From Spirochaetota bacterium (GTDB lineage Bacteria; Spirochaetota; B62-G9; DRHN01): a stretch of DNA of 40,559 nucleotides. Under the pieces are notes generated by a model, which ran no database searches, was not told the origin of the DNA, and saw only the letters and a list, made by a program, of their open reading frames with translations. The translations under genes were made by a program, and so were the position numbers. Shown one piece after another: positions 17,025 to 28,561 of the stretch. The stretch is taken from contig DAOVJS010000004.1 of the NCBI GenBank assembly GCA_030673105.1, positions 1 to 40,559 of the forward strand, read 5' to 3'. The stretch's first letter is position 1; each line of letters begins with the position of its first letter.

Positions 17025-19010
17025 TTACTTTTTCTTCACGACCAATTCAGGATCATCTATTTTTAGTAATTTGGTAATATAATACTCCCTATCATCTTCT
17101 ATCTCAACCCTAAATCTTATTTTCTCATTTTTAAGCGAAGCTTCGGATAAAATTAGAGTAAAATCAACCCTTTTACTATCAAAGGTCTCCATGCCGCTTA
17201 TTTCAAATCCTCTGGAATCAAATAATTTATCTTTATAAAAATATGTGATCCCTTTTTGATCCTGTGGACTGAATAATTCAATGCTTATTTTCTTAAGCCT
17301 GGAGGTCCCGTTATATTTTATAAAAATTGATCCTGTAGTTTTTATTGCACCACGGTCCAATTCAATCTGATCATGAACAGCAATATCAAAAAGAAGATCC
17401 TCCGCCAGCAGGTCCCTGCGCAGATTATAGACGCTTGAAATATAAGCAACCGCATAGTCTTTAGTAGTGAAATCTCCTCTCCTTCCCCATAATGCCCTGG
17501 CAATATCATGTAAAAAAATACCTGACGCGAGTCCATCCCGTATAATATTTCTGTAACCTGCCACATTTCTTCGAAACAGCTCTTCCGGCGGGCTCAATAT
17601 ATCAGAATCTAGCAGCCTGTAATCAATACAGTTACCAATGATTATATTTCCTTCACCACTTTTAATATACCTATTCCATTGATTCAACAAACGCGTGAAT
17701 TGCTGGCTGTTTGCTTCATACAGCATTACAGCGTCTATCGACACCCCCGCGTCAAAAAACATTACAGGGTCCTGCCCGTGTTCTTTCCCGTGATTCCATC
17801 CGAGCGTGTAAACCCAGACAGGTTTTGTCACCCTGGCCTCTTTCATAACTCTCTTAACTATTTCAGCAACCTTATGGGCCCTCCACCACCTCCATTTCTC
17901 AATGATAACAGGATCTTTCTCCACCTCTATTTTCTTTGCAAACCATTTTATTTTCTCTTCAGCATTAAGTTTATCCCAGTCACCGGGAGTTTTTATGTTG
18001 GTTTCATCTATCACGGCAGGGGCTAGCTCATATCCATCTGCACGGCCGGTCCTGATAAAATCAAACCCGATGTAGGTTATCCCGGGGTCCTCCTGGAACT
18101 GTTTTACAAGATTTATTATATCCTGTATCCTCTTTTCAGACGCGAGAGATATATGTTTTGCGAGATAGAGCCTGTCGTTTTCCTGGTTATAACCAAGCCC
18201 GTACTCGTATCTTTTCGAAAGACGGTATTTACCTGGAATATAAAAAGACATGACATAAGCCCCAATATCAATTCCATATTTTATTGCAAGCTCCTTCAAC
18301 AGAAGCAGATTTTCAAGCGGGCCTTCATCCCACGGGCTCCTGTCCAACGGCCTCTTCTTAAACGCTGTCGTTTCTCCTGCAAGTATCCAGAGGGCATCGG
18401 CATTCATAAACTTTGCCCATTTCAATATTGCTGAATAATCCGTTTTCCGGCCGGATGGATCTGTAAAAGATCTTTCCTTAATTCTTCTATTCGTCTCAAG
18501 GTCGACAATTGAAATCCCCTTTTTAATCTCAGGGAGAGGTTTTCTCTTCAGGCAGAAGACTATTTTCCCGTCTGTCCGCAGCTCCTTTTCGCCATAATAC
18601 AGCTTTATTTCATAGTACCCTGCCCCCTCATTCCATGAAGGAAGATAAACAGCCTTAAATCTATCCTTATCACCCTGTACAGAGCTTTTAAGAAAAGGTA
18701 TGTCATAGACCATGCCGGCAGATGGATGCACTTTGCCTTCCTTGAAAATTCTCATATAAAGGGACCCTGTGTCCAGGCCCGGTATATTATACAGATAAAC
18801 ATTTAATATATCATAATGGTAAATTTCTTGTTTAGATAAAACAACTTTTGGGTTTTCAATTTGTATACTTTCAATATTACCATTTTTATCAATGCCAACC
18901 ACCTCATCCAATATCTTCTGGTCGGCATTCACTGCTGTTCCGGCAAAACTGAATCCCACTAAAAAGATAAAAAAACATATACTCCTGCCTGACTCTGAAA
19001 TTGAATTCAC
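17025..19010 (-). CDS. Exported TIM-barrel glycoside-hydrolase-like protein, specificity unknown
   Basis: A signal peptide (ICFFIFLVGFSFAGTAVNA) is followed by an N-terminal beta-sandwich-like region (to about 165). A barrel-like domain follows, with GIDIGAYVMSFYIPG, the strand PGITYIGFDFIRTG, the helix KWRWWRAHKVAEIVKRVM, VWVYTLGWNHG and IDAVMLYEANS. These look like successive beta-strands of a glycoside-hydrolase-like TIM barrel; the Asp in GFDF and Glu in LYEAN are candidate catalytic acids. A C-terminal region (about 540-661) looks like another beta-sandwich. I cannot assign a GH family. It begins with GTG at 19010 behind a GGGGGG tract and is divergent from the transglutaminase-fold gene. 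Confidence 0.7.
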   Translation of the reverse strand: MNSISESGRSICFFIFLVGFSFAGTAVNADQKILDEVVGIDKNGNIESIQIENPKVVLSKQEIYHYDILNVYLYNIPGLDTGSLYMRIFKEGKVHPSAGMVYDIPFLKSSVQGDKDRFKAVYLPSWNEGAGYYEIKLYYGEKELRTDGKIVFCLKRKPLPEIKKGISIVDLETNRRIKERSFTDPSGRKTDYSAILKWAKFMNADALWILAGETTAFKKRPLDRSPWDEGPLENLLLLKELAIKYGIDIGAYVMSFYIPGKYRLSKRYEYGLGYNQENDRLYLAKHISLASEKRIQDIINLVKQFQEDPGITYIGFDFIRTGRADGYELAPAVIDETNIKTPGDWDKLNAEEKIKWFAKKIEVEKDPVIIEKWRWWRAHKVAEIVKRVMKEARVTKPVWVYTLGWNHGKEHGQDPVMFFDAGVSIDAVMLYEANSQQFTRLLNQWNRYIKSGEGNIIIGNCIDYRLLDSDILSPPEELFRRNVAGYRNIIRDGLASGIFLHDIARALWGRRGDFTTKDYAVAYISSVYNLRRDLLAEDLLFDIAVHDQIELDRGAIKTTGSIFIKYNGTSRLKKISIELFSPQDQKGITYFYKDKLFDSRGFEISGMETFDSKRVDFTLILSEASLKNEKIRFRVEIEDDREYYITKLLKIDDPELVVKKK

Positions 19011-19082
19011 AAGCCCCCCGCTATTTTTTTGAAATCCGGAAAATTATGACCACACCATTTCATGTCTGCATTTTATTTTTTA

Positions 19083-19111
19083 TTGATTTTAGCCGGTAAA
19101 ATTGGTACAAT
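19083..19111 (+). promoter_or_regulatory. Sigma-70-type promoter of the transglutaminase-fold gene
   Basis: TTGATT (19083-19088) and TACAAT (19106-19111) are 17 bp apart. The expected start of transcription is about 30 bases before the ATG at 19147. It lies in the divergent intergenic region with the GTG-start gene at 19010. Confidence 0.55.
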
Positions 19112-19146
19112 ACATTTTCAAATCACTACTATTGTCGGAAAAAAAA

Positions 19147-20784
19147 ATGAGAAGTGTGAGAAGATTAAAGATCCATTTCTATGTAATGTTCGCGGTATTA
19201 ACCATTTTTAGCCTTAACACACATGCGGATATTATCCAGGTTGAAGGGGAAATGGGAAGTTCTGTAACGGCATATATTACCAGAAGGTTTTCAAGTCCAA
19301 AAAAGGAAATAGGCCTTTCATACAGAATATATTTTCCCTTAACATTTACGGAAAGTATGAATACACAAAAAATTTCAGGCCTCAGAAAGACATTTGTTCC
19401 TTCTCCCACAGAGATCCGCGAGTTCACGGATGAATTCGGCAATACAGGTGCTGACTTATTCTGGAATAAACCAGTAAGAATAATACAGCTTGACCTTCGG
19501 TTTAATGCAAACACATACGCGAATTTTTCAATCCTGACAAGTGAATCACCTTTTCCTGTTACCATTACTGATCAGGAAAAAATATTTCTGACATCTACCG
19601 AACTTGCCCCTGCGGACGATTTTTATATAAACTACATTGGAAGATCACTTTCTTATGATCTGAGCCGTGAAATCGATGTTGTCAGCAGTATATTCCTGTG
19701 GCTTGATAAAAATATACGTCTTACAAATAAACTGGAAAGTGATACTCCGGATGATGCTTTATCGGTCCTTCAAAGAAGAGACGGCAGAGATAAAGGGCTC
19801 AGCAACCTTGCGGCAGCACTTTTGAAAGGTATGGGGATCCCGGTTAGAGTTGTACGCGGCCTCTCCTTCCAGAAGGAGTTGAGCATAAAAGCTGAAAATC
19901 AGACATATATATATAACCACCCGAATGGTGAAAGATTCTGGGTTGAGGTATTTTTTCCCGATATCGGCTGGGTTTCGTACGACCCCCGGGGGACACGCTT
20001 CGGAACAACATCTCACGTAATAAAACTCTCAGCAGGCCCTGATTCTGATCACATTTTAGAAATGTGGAGCATCGTTGAAGAATATATTGATATTCAAAAG
20101 GAATATATCTATGATATAAAGTCTGATTATTCAAATATAATTTTCAAGGGACTTAAGAATGGAGAGGTTGACAAGATAGTATTGACCCCATTAGTCACTG
20201 ATGTTAATGAATATCAGAATGAGCCCAATCTCGATATCGAAGGCTTACAGATAGATACAGCTTCTGAAGAACCGGAAGCGGCAATAACCGGCATGATTTT
20301 TCAGAACAGCGACATTTCTCAGAGCCTGGATCTGATCGCGACAAGAAACAAAGTCTATGCCCAGAAGTTTAGCGTATCATTTCCAATCACTCTGACAGGA
20401 ATAAACCTGCCTCTCATCAAATTTGGTGATGAGGGAAGAATATGGATAGAAATATTTGCAGATGAAAATGGATTTCCCGGCAAAAAACTTTTCCGTACCT
20501 ACAGCATAAATTCCCCTAAAATTCGCTACATGATGATCGAAAATCCATGGCTCTCTTTTCCAGTTGGTAAAAAAACAGATTCTTATCTGCAAAACGGCGA
20601 CTACTGGTTAGCTCTCCGTTCATCGGGCAACTGCATTTTTAACTGGTACGCCTGTGAAGGGAATGTTATCGGTACAGGTAATGATACCAGATACATGGAT
20701 GTAAGCAAGAAAAAACAACACTGGGATAATATTATGAACATGGATTTAAACTTCCAGATTTTTGGCAAGCGTGGAGAGGAATAG
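19147..20784 (+). CDS. Exported transglutaminase-fold protein lacking catalytic Cys and His
   Basis: A signal peptide (residues about 6-28) leads into an N-terminal beta-rich domain. A transglutaminase-like core at about residues 195-285 shows DDALSVLQRRDG, GLSNLAAALLKGMGIPVRVV and FWVEVFFPDIGWVSYDPRG. In active family members the first motif carries the nucleophilic Cys; here that position is Asp215. The His of the HxWVEV motif is Arg263, and only Asp279 of the triad remains. The fold appears intact, so a binding or structural role is likely. The C-terminal part (about 400-545) looks like a beta-sandwich with IFADENGFPGKKL, as in choice-of-anchor modules. The ATG at 19147 gives a clean signal peptide; the open frame begins at 19102, at the promoter. 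Confidence 0.8.
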   Translation: MRSVRRLKIHFYVMFAVLTIFSLNTHADIIQVEGEMGSSVTAYITRRFSSPKKEIGLSYRIYFPLTFTESMNTQKISGLRKTFVPSPTEIREFTDEFGNTGADLFWNKPVRIIQLDLRFNANTYANFSILTSESPFPVTITDQEKIFLTSTELAPADDFYINYIGRSLSYDLSREIDVVSSIFLWLDKNIRLTNKLESDTPDDALSVLQRRDGRDKGLSNLAAALLKGMGIPVRVVRGLSFQKELSIKAENQTYIYNHPNGERFWVEVFFPDIGWVSYDPRGTRFGTTSHVIKLSAGPDSDHILEMWSIVEEYIDIQKEYIYDIKSDYSNIIFKGLKNGEVDKIVLTPLVTDVNEYQNEPNLDIEGLQIDTASEEPEAAITGMIFQNSDISQSLDLIATRNKVYAQKFSVSFPITLTGINLPLIKFGDEGRIWIEIFADENGFPGKKLFRTYSINSPKIRYMMIENPWLSFPVGKKTDSYLQNGDYWLALRSSGNCIFNWYACEGNVIGTGNDTRYMDVSKKKQHWDNIMNMDLNFQIFGKRGEE

Positions 20785-20852
20785 ATGCTTCCTTGATCGT
20801 ATCAGACTGATATTGAGGCCGGAAGTTCTACCAGGTTCACCGCAGAAAAAGT

Positions 20853-23004
<2,152 letters not shown>

Positions 23005-23036
23005 TATTAGTTACCGGTACTGACTCACCGACCCCA

Positions 23037-24188
23037 TTAATAATTACCGAGGCGGGTGCCTCTAAAATAATAAGCAATTATATCTCTATAGCTAAATCCC
23101 TGCTCCGCCATTCTTTTTGCTCCAAACTGACTTAAACCGACTCCATGCCCGTATCCTCTTCCTGAAAAGGTAAATATGTACCCGCCTTTAGCGCGCGCTC
23201 TATGAATATTATGAATGAGAAGACTTTTTAGAGACTTCGGATCAACCGCCAGCCTGAAGGTGTTTCCCTTTATAACCTGTCTCTGGTTTCTCTCAAAGAT
23301 AAGCAGGAATTCCCCTGCCCTGCGGGAACCTGTTTTTTTGTAGATTCTAATGTCCCTGAGAACAAGAGATTCATACTCTTGCATTATTATACCTTTCAAT
23401 GCAGCCTTTATCTCTTTTCCGGTCATGCTGAAAGTCCAGAAAGTGTCCTGGTTTTTTGAAGAGTAAGGGTCAGGTATACTCCTGAGATAAGGAAGGTCTT
23501 TTTGAAAAATATCCCTGCAGTTTTCTGTCACGCCGCCTGAATTTGAATGAAAAAAGGCCTCTATCGGTTCATTCTGATACAAAATGATGATACCATTTGT
23601 GTCGAGGATGGCACTGTTAATTCGGGAATTGATCTCAGAATAATCAAACTTCTGATACATCGTTGTATCATCAACATCATATAAAGTATCTTTATTATTA
23701 AGTATTTTTCTGTACGCAAAGGTTCTTGATACCACAGCCTGGGCTTTAAGCGCTTCAACAGGCCAGTTTTCAGCGACCTCAGAGGACAGGACACCTTTTA
23801 AATACTCTTCAACAGGCAAAATATTTATTATGAATCTGTCCTGTACTAAAATGCTGCCGAAATACTCTTTCCCGTTGATTCTCATTTTATTGGGGCTCTG
23901 AAAATAAACAGGTGTAGTATAGTGTTTGCCGTTTACAATAATATACCCGTCATTTACCTCAATCACTGAACGGGTGGGGAGCTTTGTCGATTTCCCTGCA
24001 TTCAAAAGAACGGCATTATCAGACTGGAGATTTATTTCTTCAATGTTCTTTCCAATAACCACCAGTATTGTCACGGGCTCAGGTTCGGCCTTTTCTGGTC
24101 TGTCCGGGACGCGATATGTTCTGCTGACACAGCCAATAAGTAATAATAATAGGGCCAATATTAACCCGTTTATCAGCCATTTTGTCAT
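23037..24188 (-). CDS. SpoIID/LytB-domain lipoprotein
   Basis: The N-terminus ends in the lipobox LIGC (LLLLLIGCVSR), so it should be lipid-anchored in the envelope. After about 100 residues the SpoIID/LytB domain begins. Its landmarks are VEEYLKGVLSSEVAENWPVE, AQAVVSRTFAYRK, FFHSNSGGVTENCRDIF and the closing GYGHGVGLSQFGAKRMAEQG. SpoIID of Bacillus is a lytic transglycosylase on denuded glycan strands and LytB is an amidase enhancer; in diderms the role is presumably peptidoglycan turnover. AGGAG lies six bases before the ATG, 8 bp after the ruvB stop. Presence of a SpoIID domain does not imply sporulation. Confidence 0.93.
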   Translation of the reverse strand: MTKWLINGLILALLLLLIGCVSRTYRVPDRPEKAEPEPVTILVVIGKNIEEINLQSDNAVLLNAGKSTKLPTRSVIEVNDGYIIVNGKHYTTPVYFQSPNKMRINGKEYFGSILVQDRFIINILPVEEYLKGVLSSEVAENWPVEALKAQAVVSRTFAYRKILNNKDTLYDVDDTTMYQKFDYSEINSRINSAILDTNGIIILYQNEPIEAFFHSNSGGVTENCRDIFQKDLPYLRSIPDPYSSKNQDTFWTFSMTGKEIKAALKGIIMQEYESLVLRDIRIYKKTGSRRAGEFLLIFERNQRQVIKGNTFRLAVDPKSLKSLLIHNIHRARAKGGYIFTFSGRGYGHGVGLSQFGAKRMAEQGFSYRDIIAYYFRGTRLGNY

Positions 24189-24196
24189 GGCATCTC

Positions 24197-25216
24197 CTAA
24201 AATAACTCCCCTTCAACTACATTCTTAAAAGTAAGTCCTAAATGTTTATAGGCAAGCCTGGTAGCTACTCTCCCTTTAGGAGTTCTTTTTAAGAAACCGA
24301 TCTGGATCAGATAGGGTTCATATATATCTTCGATTGTTTCTCTGTCCTCTCCCAGAGATACAGCAATTGTATCAACGCCGACCGGTCCTCCCTCATATTT
24401 GGATATAATTGTGGTAACAAGCCTTCTGTCCATATTATCAAGCCCCAGGGCATCGAGATTGAGCATTTCCAGGCCCTTACGGGCCAGCGATTCATCAATA
24501 TACCCGTCACCCTCAACTTCCGCGATATCACGCAGCCTTTTTAAAATCCTGTTCGCGACTCTCGGAGTACCTCTTGATCGTTCAGCTATTATTTTCGCGC
24601 CTTCATCGTTGACATCAATATTCAAAATCCGCGAAGACCGCCTGGCAATTTCAAAAATATCTTCATTTTTATAAAAATCTATCCTCTGCGTAATCCCGAA
24701 TCTTGCGCGAAGAGGGGCGCTTAAAAGCCCCGCCCTTGTTGTCGCGCCTATGAGAGTAAAAGGCTTCAGCGCTATTTTAATCGATTTTGCCCCGGGCCCC
24801 TGTCCAACCACGATATCCAGGGTATAATCCTCTAAAGCAGGGTAGAGAATTTCTTCTAATATGGGTTTAAGTCTGTGAATCTCGTCAATGAAAAGGACTT
24901 CACGAAATTTTAACGACGAGAGGATTGCCGCAAGGTCACCGGGTCTTTCAATCGCCGGCGCGGATGTAGATTTGAAACCAACACCAAGCTCATGGGAAAT
25001 AATCGTCGCAAGTGTTGTTTTTCCCAGCCCGGGCGGTCCGTAGAGAAGCACATGATCAAGATTCTCATTTCTCCCGCGTGCAGCTTTTATATAAATACCA
25101 ACCTGTTTCTTCAGATCTTCCTGACCGATGAAATCTTTCAGCCTCGAGGGCCTTAGAGACCCCTCTTCACTGTCGCTGGACAGCCTTTTCGAAGTTGTGA
25201 TTCTTTCCTTATTCAA
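24197..25216 (-). CDS. ruvB: Holliday junction branch migration DNA helicase RuvB
   Basis: This is the AAA+ motor of the RuvAB complex. [12 protein letters not shown] opens the domain, with Walker [12 protein letters not shown] (59-69), Walker [10 protein letters not shown] (109-117), sensor [18 protein letters not shown], and C-terminal winged-helix [20 protein letters not shown] and [12 protein letters not shown]. All are canonical, and 339 aa is normal. The start is TTG at 25216, with AAAGGAT about eight bases upstream. It is clustered with ruvA and ruvC. Confidence 0.98.
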   Translation of the reverse strand: MNKERITTSKRLSSDSEEGSLRPSRLKDFIGQEDLKKQVGIYIKAARGRNENLDHVLLYGPPGLGKTTLATIISHELGVGFKSTSAPAIERPGDLAAILSSLKFREVLFIDEIHRLKPILEEILYPALEDYTLDIVVGQGPGAKSIKIALKPFTLIGATTRAGLLSAPLRARFGITQRIDFYKNEDIFEIARRSSRILNIDVNDEGAKIIAERSRGTPRVANRILKRLRDIAEVEGDGYIDESLARKGLEMLNLDALGLDNMDRRLVTTIISKYEGGPVGVDTIAVSLGEDRETIEDIYEPYLIQIGFLKRTPKGRVATRLAYKHLGLTFKNVVEGELF

Positions 25217-25261
25217 TGCATCAATCCTTTATCCTTGATTCCCCGGAAGACCCTTCGAAAC

Positions 25262-25855
25262 CTAAGATAAATGCCTCAAAGCAGCTTCCACGATTTTTGC
25301 CACATCATCTTTTAATTCAACAATTGACAGGGCATTGTCAACAGCCCTCCTGGATTCCGCTGCTGAAAACCCGAGTGACTCAAGGGCTGTTACAGCCTCA
25401 AGATAGGTCGACGAAACCGGTGACGCGGTTGTGTCAAAAGTTTTTCTCACCCTTTCTTTGAGCGTAAATATTATCTGCTGCGCCTTCTTTTTTCCAATAC
25501 CGGAAAGTGCTATCAGAAAATCAATATCCTCGGATACAATTGCCTTTACAATATCAGCTGTATCCCTGGTTCCAAGAATCTTCATCGACTGTTTTGGTCC
25601 TATTCCGCTCACAGTCAAGAGCAGGTTAAAAAGATTATGTTCATCCTTATCCAGAAACCCATATAAATCCATTGTGTCTTCACGATGGATTAACTGAGTG
25701 TAGAGCTTTACACCAGAAGGACCGTCTTCTATTATTGCTTCCAGCTTATTGAGCAGCTTTCTTGAACAGTAAACATAATAGCCGACACCATTTACATCAA
25801 TGATACACGAATCATCCTCAATCTGTACAGGTGTCCCTCTCAAATATCCAATCAT
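25262..25855 (-). CDS. ruvA: Holliday junction branch migration protein RuvA
   Basis: RuvA binds four-way junctions and loads RuvB rings. The OB-fold start MIGYLRGTPVQIEDDSCIID is followed by the double helix-hairpin-helix regions LLTVSGIGPKQSMKIL and LIALSGIGKKKAQQII. A C-terminal three-helix domain from about residue 148 contacts RuvB (EAVTALESLGFSAAESRRAV). The length of 197 aa is normal. It starts at ATG with only a short AGG close by. It lies between ruvC (182-bp gap) and ruvB (45-bp gap). Confidence 0.97.
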   Translation of the reverse strand: MIGYLRGTPVQIEDDSCIIDVNGVGYYVYCSRKLLNKLEAIIEDGPSGVKLYTQLIHREDTMDLYGFLDKDEHNLFNLLLTVSGIGPKQSMKILGTRDTADIVKAIVSEDIDFLIALSGIGKKKAQQIIFTLKERVRKTFDTTASPVSSTYLEAVTALESLGFSAAESRRAVDNALSIVELKDDVAKIVEAALRHLS

Positions 25856-25891
25856 GACCTATAACACTGAATGAGATTTTTCCCGGTGACC

Positions 25892-25913
25892 GCAAATATA
25901 CGCCAATATTTAC
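25892..25913 (-). other. Hairpin in the ruvC-ruvA spacer
   Basis: GTAAATAT and ATATTTGC pair (one G-T) around a six-base loop in the 182-bp spacer, with CCCG/CGGG nearby that could extend it. No T-run follows, so it is not an obvious terminator; it might slow transcription or be without function. A second small stem CGTTA/TAACG lies at about 25992-26009. Confidence 0.35.
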
Positions 25914-26037
25914 GGGCACTAACGATTTTAAACATGAGTGTAATTCTGAAGTACTCTCTTTAGATTACTTTAAACACATGAAAAGGGCAATCGTTATTTT
26001 TTAGTAACGTTTATATCTGTTGAGATGGATGGAGATA

Positions 26038-26508
26038 TCACTGGTCTGGATAGTAACAAATGGCAATCGCGAGGGCATCAGAAGCATGATTGTTTTTAGG
26101 AAAAGTGTCGAGCTTGAGTATCTCCTTAACAACTAATTGTATCTGTTTCTTATCCGCCCTTCCTGATCTGCCGACAGCCGATTTTACTTCAAGGGGGGTA
26201 ATCTTTTTAATGTTTATGCCATAGTTTCCCACGGCCAAACTTATTACACCTATTGCCTCGCTGACGTGAGTGAGAGCTTTCAGGTTTTTGCTGTAAAAAA
26301 TGGATTCAATTGCGACAGCGCCGGGCTTATATTTTTTAATAATTCCATTAATGCTGTCGTAAATCTGCCTTAACCGGACCTCATGACGGTCTTTTACCGA
26401 TGTCGTAATGACCCCGCAATCAAGCATGATCATACTGTCATCTTCCGTGATTTCAATAATCCCGTAGCCTGTAGAGGCTATACCGGGATCGATTCCAAGT
26501 ATGATCAA
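26038..26508 (-). CDS. ruvC: Holliday junction resolvase RuvC
   Basis: RuvC is the endonuclease that cuts RuvAB-bound four-way junctions. The RNase H-like active site is complete: Asp7 in LGIDPGIASTGYG, Glu68 in AIESIF, His141 and Asp144 in NHASDALAIA. The length of 156 aa is typical. It starts with TTG at 26508, with AAGGA six bases upstream; the AAGGA overlaps the yebC stop, indicating coupling with yebC. Confidence 0.97.
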   Translation of the reverse strand: MIILGIDPGIASTGYGIIEITEDDSMIMLDCGVITTSVKDRHEVRLRQIYDSINGIIKKYKPGAVAIESIFYSKNLKALTHVSEAIGVISLAVGNYGINIKKITPLEVKSAVGRSGRADKKQIQLVVKEILKLDTFPKNNHASDALAIAICYYPDQ

Positions 26509-26518
26509 ATGGGATTCC

Positions 26519-27268
26519 TTATAGAACTATTGTCTGCATCACTTCATTCGGTATATCAAAGTTTGCCGCTACATTCTGAACATCATCGACGTCTTCGAGT
26601 TTTTCCATTAAATGAAGGATCCTCTCAGCACTTTTCGCGTCCAGCTTGATAGTGGTGCTTGGCACCCTCATCACCTCGTTCACCAGCATTTCAATGCCCT
26701 TTTCCCTGAAGGAATTCGATACATCTTCAAAGGCTTCAGGAGATGTCGTTATTTCCCGGACATCATCTTCGCTCTTCACGTCATCCGCACCCGTATCCAG
26801 AGCCAGCTCCATGACGGTATCTTCATCGTATTTTTCAGCATTTACAGTAATCACTCCCTTTTTTTCAAATATCCATGAAACGCACCCGTTTTCACCAAGA
26901 TTCCCTCCGCTTTTGGTGAGAATATTCCGTATTTCAGCAGTGGTTCTGTTTTTGTTATCTGTCAATGCGTCGATCATAATCGCGACCCCTGACGGGCCGT
27001 ATCCCTCATAAACAATCTCTTCAAGATGATAGCCCTCCAGCTCTCCGGTCCCCTTTTTTATGGCTTTTTCGATATTATCTTTAGGCATATTTGCTTCTTT
27101 TGCTTTTGCTATAACTGTTCTTAACCGGGGGTTTGCGTCAGGGTCCCCGCCTCCCAGGCGCGCGGCTATTGTCATCTCCCTTATTATCCTGGTAAAGATT
27201 CTACCTCTTTTTGCATCCAGGGCACCTTTTTTATGCTTTATTGAATGCCATTTGCTGTGTCCAGACAT
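26519..27268 (-). CDS. yebC: YebC/PmpR/TACO1-family protein
   Basis: The protein begins MSGHSKWHSIKHKKGALDAK, the invariant family N-terminus, preceded by GGAGGATAT; this fixes the start at 27268 although the frame stays open to 27352. IIREMTIAARLGGGDPDANP, NIEKAIKKGTGE and YEGYGPSGVAIMI are further family motifs. Members act as DNA-binding regulators or, as shown for some, relieve ribosome stalling at proline stretches. 249 aa is normal. It heads the ruvCAB run, a common arrangement, behind a promoter at 27365-27393. Confidence 0.97.
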   Translation of the reverse strand: MSGHSKWHSIKHKKGALDAKRGRIFTRIIREMTIAARLGGGDPDANPRLRTVIAKAKEANMPKDNIEKAIKKGTGELEGYHLEEIVYEGYGPSGVAIMIDALTDNKNRTTAEIRNILTKSGGNLGENGCVSWIFEKKGVITVNAEKYDEDTVMELALDTGADDVKSEDDVREITTSPEAFEDVSNSFREKGIEMLVNEVMRVPSTTIKLDAKSAERILHLMEKLEDVDDVQNVAANFDIPNEVMQTIVL

Positions 27269-27364
27269 ATATCCTCCATAAATGATCGTATTTAAACCTG
27301 AACCCGACATCCCGGGCTGGTAATATTCGCAGGTGCATTTACTCACGGTCACCAGTTAATATTC

Positions 27365-27393
27365 ATAATAACAATTAATTGAATAAGTTGCAA
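27365..27393 (-). promoter_or_regulatory. Candidate sigma-70 promoter of the yebC-ruvCAB-spoIID-queA-tgt run
   Basis: On the minus strand TTGCAA (27388-27393) and TATTAT (27365-27370) are 17 bp apart, about 100 bases before the yebC ATG. This is the only gap of that size before the run. Confidence 0.5.
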
Positions 27394-27439
27394 GCACTTG
27401 AAGAGTAAATAAAAAGAAAGGTGCACTTTATTTTCTTTA

Positions 27440-27970
27440 TTAAATATTTTTTACTTTCATTCGGTAAATAACCCTCAATTTGTTGAAAAAGTCGATCGAC
27501 TCTTCCCTTTTATAATCCCTGAATGTCCACTCCCAGGGGGAATAGCTGTCTTTTCTGTATCTCAGCGTAACTTCCGCGAAAATTCCCTTTTTAAGATATA
27601 ATCTGTGCTGAAAATTTTTCGTTGTGGCAAGTACGACCTTGGCGCTCGTTAAGTATCCGGGATCAATATTTACACTTCGCTTTCCGTTAACGGAAAACAA
27701 GTTATCTTCAATTTGATTGGTTTTTAACTTAATATCAACTATACAGTCCTTTTCGATAAGATAGTCAAAGGCCGCAAAAACCCTGGTAAGGTTTTTTCCC
27801 ATTTCCTCTTTATAATATTCTGTTTCTATAAAGGTAAACAGTCTGGAAGTCAATATGATGGCACCAAACTCTTTCTCAAGTATTTTATATATGTATTCCG
27901 GTTCTGCTGTTTTACAGTAAAGTATTCCCGTGAATAAAATGGCTTTTTGAGGAGGTTTTACTGTTCCCAT
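27440..27970 (-). CDS. DUF4416 family protein
   Basis: This is a protein of 176 aa with the family features DPGYLTSAKVVLATTKNF, HRLYLKKGIFAEVTLRYRKD, and W-T-x-x-D-Y near the C-terminus (WEWTFRDYKR). The function of the family is not known. It is soluble, with no signal peptide or membrane segment. It is the last gene in the phoH-to-thpR run, 33 bp after thpR, so it is probably cotranscribed with RNA- and DNA-maintenance genes; that is no proof of role. Confidence 0.85.
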   Translation of the reverse strand: MGTVKPPQKAILFTGILYCKTAEPEYIYKILEKEFGAIILTSRLFTFIETEYYKEEMGKNLTRVFAAFDYLIEKDCIVDIKLKTNQIEDNLFSVNGKRSVNIDPGYLTSAKVVLATTKNFQHRLYLKKGIFAEVTLRYRKDSYSPWEWTFRDYKREESIDFFNKLRVIYRMKVKNI

Positions 27971-28003
27971 TATGTCTATCCCGTATTTCTCAAATCCCTT
28001 GCG

Positions 28004-28561
28004 TTAAAGCTCATATATCTTTATCGGTTTATACAGAGGCCCTTCTCTCCTGAGGATAGATTGATAGAATACTATGCTTTTAATCTGGAATTTTCCAAAC
28101 TCTATTTCACGGTGGCTGCTTAGCTCCGTTATAATCCCTTCTCCGCAGCGGCCTTTTACCCTGCCGATAGTCAAATGAGGTGTATAATCTCTAGTTTCAA
28201 TATTAACCTTGATGCTTTTTGAGGGTAAATCATTTTTAATATATTCATAAATCCTGTTCAATTCGCCGGTAGTATTTTCGATTCCTGTCCAGAAAACCCT
28301 GGGTCTTTTCATGGACGGAAATGCCGATAGACCGCCTGCTGAAACGCTAAAAGGAGCAATTTCCTCAACAGCGGCCCGTATGGTCTTCTCAAGTACATCC
28401 TTACCTGTTTCATCGATCTCTCCAAAAAAATAGATAGTTAAATGGTTGTTTGCAGGTTTTACCCATTTGACGTTTTGATCTATCCTCCTGAGATTCTCTG
28501 TGAATTTGCCTATTTTTTCATTTACACCTGTTTCAATGTCCGCTGCCAGAAAGGTTCTCAT
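28004..28561 (-). CDS. thpR: RNA 2',3'-cyclic phosphodiesterase (2'-5' RNA ligase family)
   Basis: The two HxT motifs of the 2H phosphoesterase superfamily are present: HLTIYFFGE (near residue 42) and HLTIGRVKG (near residue 130). The family opens 2',3'-cyclic phosphate ends of RNA, and was first described as a tRNA-half ligase. The length of 185 aa is typical. Its ATG overlaps the cinA stop by 4 bp (ATGA), so translation is probably coupled. Confidence 0.95.
   Translation of the reverse strand: MRTFLAADIETGVNEKIGKFTENLRRIDQNVKWVKPANNHLTIYFFGEIDETGKDVLEKTIRAAVEEIAPFSVSAGGLSAFPSMKRPRVFWTGIENTTGELNRIYEYIKNDLPSKSIKVNIETRDYTPHLTIGRVKGRCGEGIITELSSHREIEFGKFQIKSIVFYQSILRREGPLYKPIKIYEL

Noticed and set aside
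23037-24188. SpoIID domain, together with the SplB-like protein, as a sign of sporulation
   Set aside because: Both families are widespread in non-sporulating bacteria, and no spore-specific gene is present.
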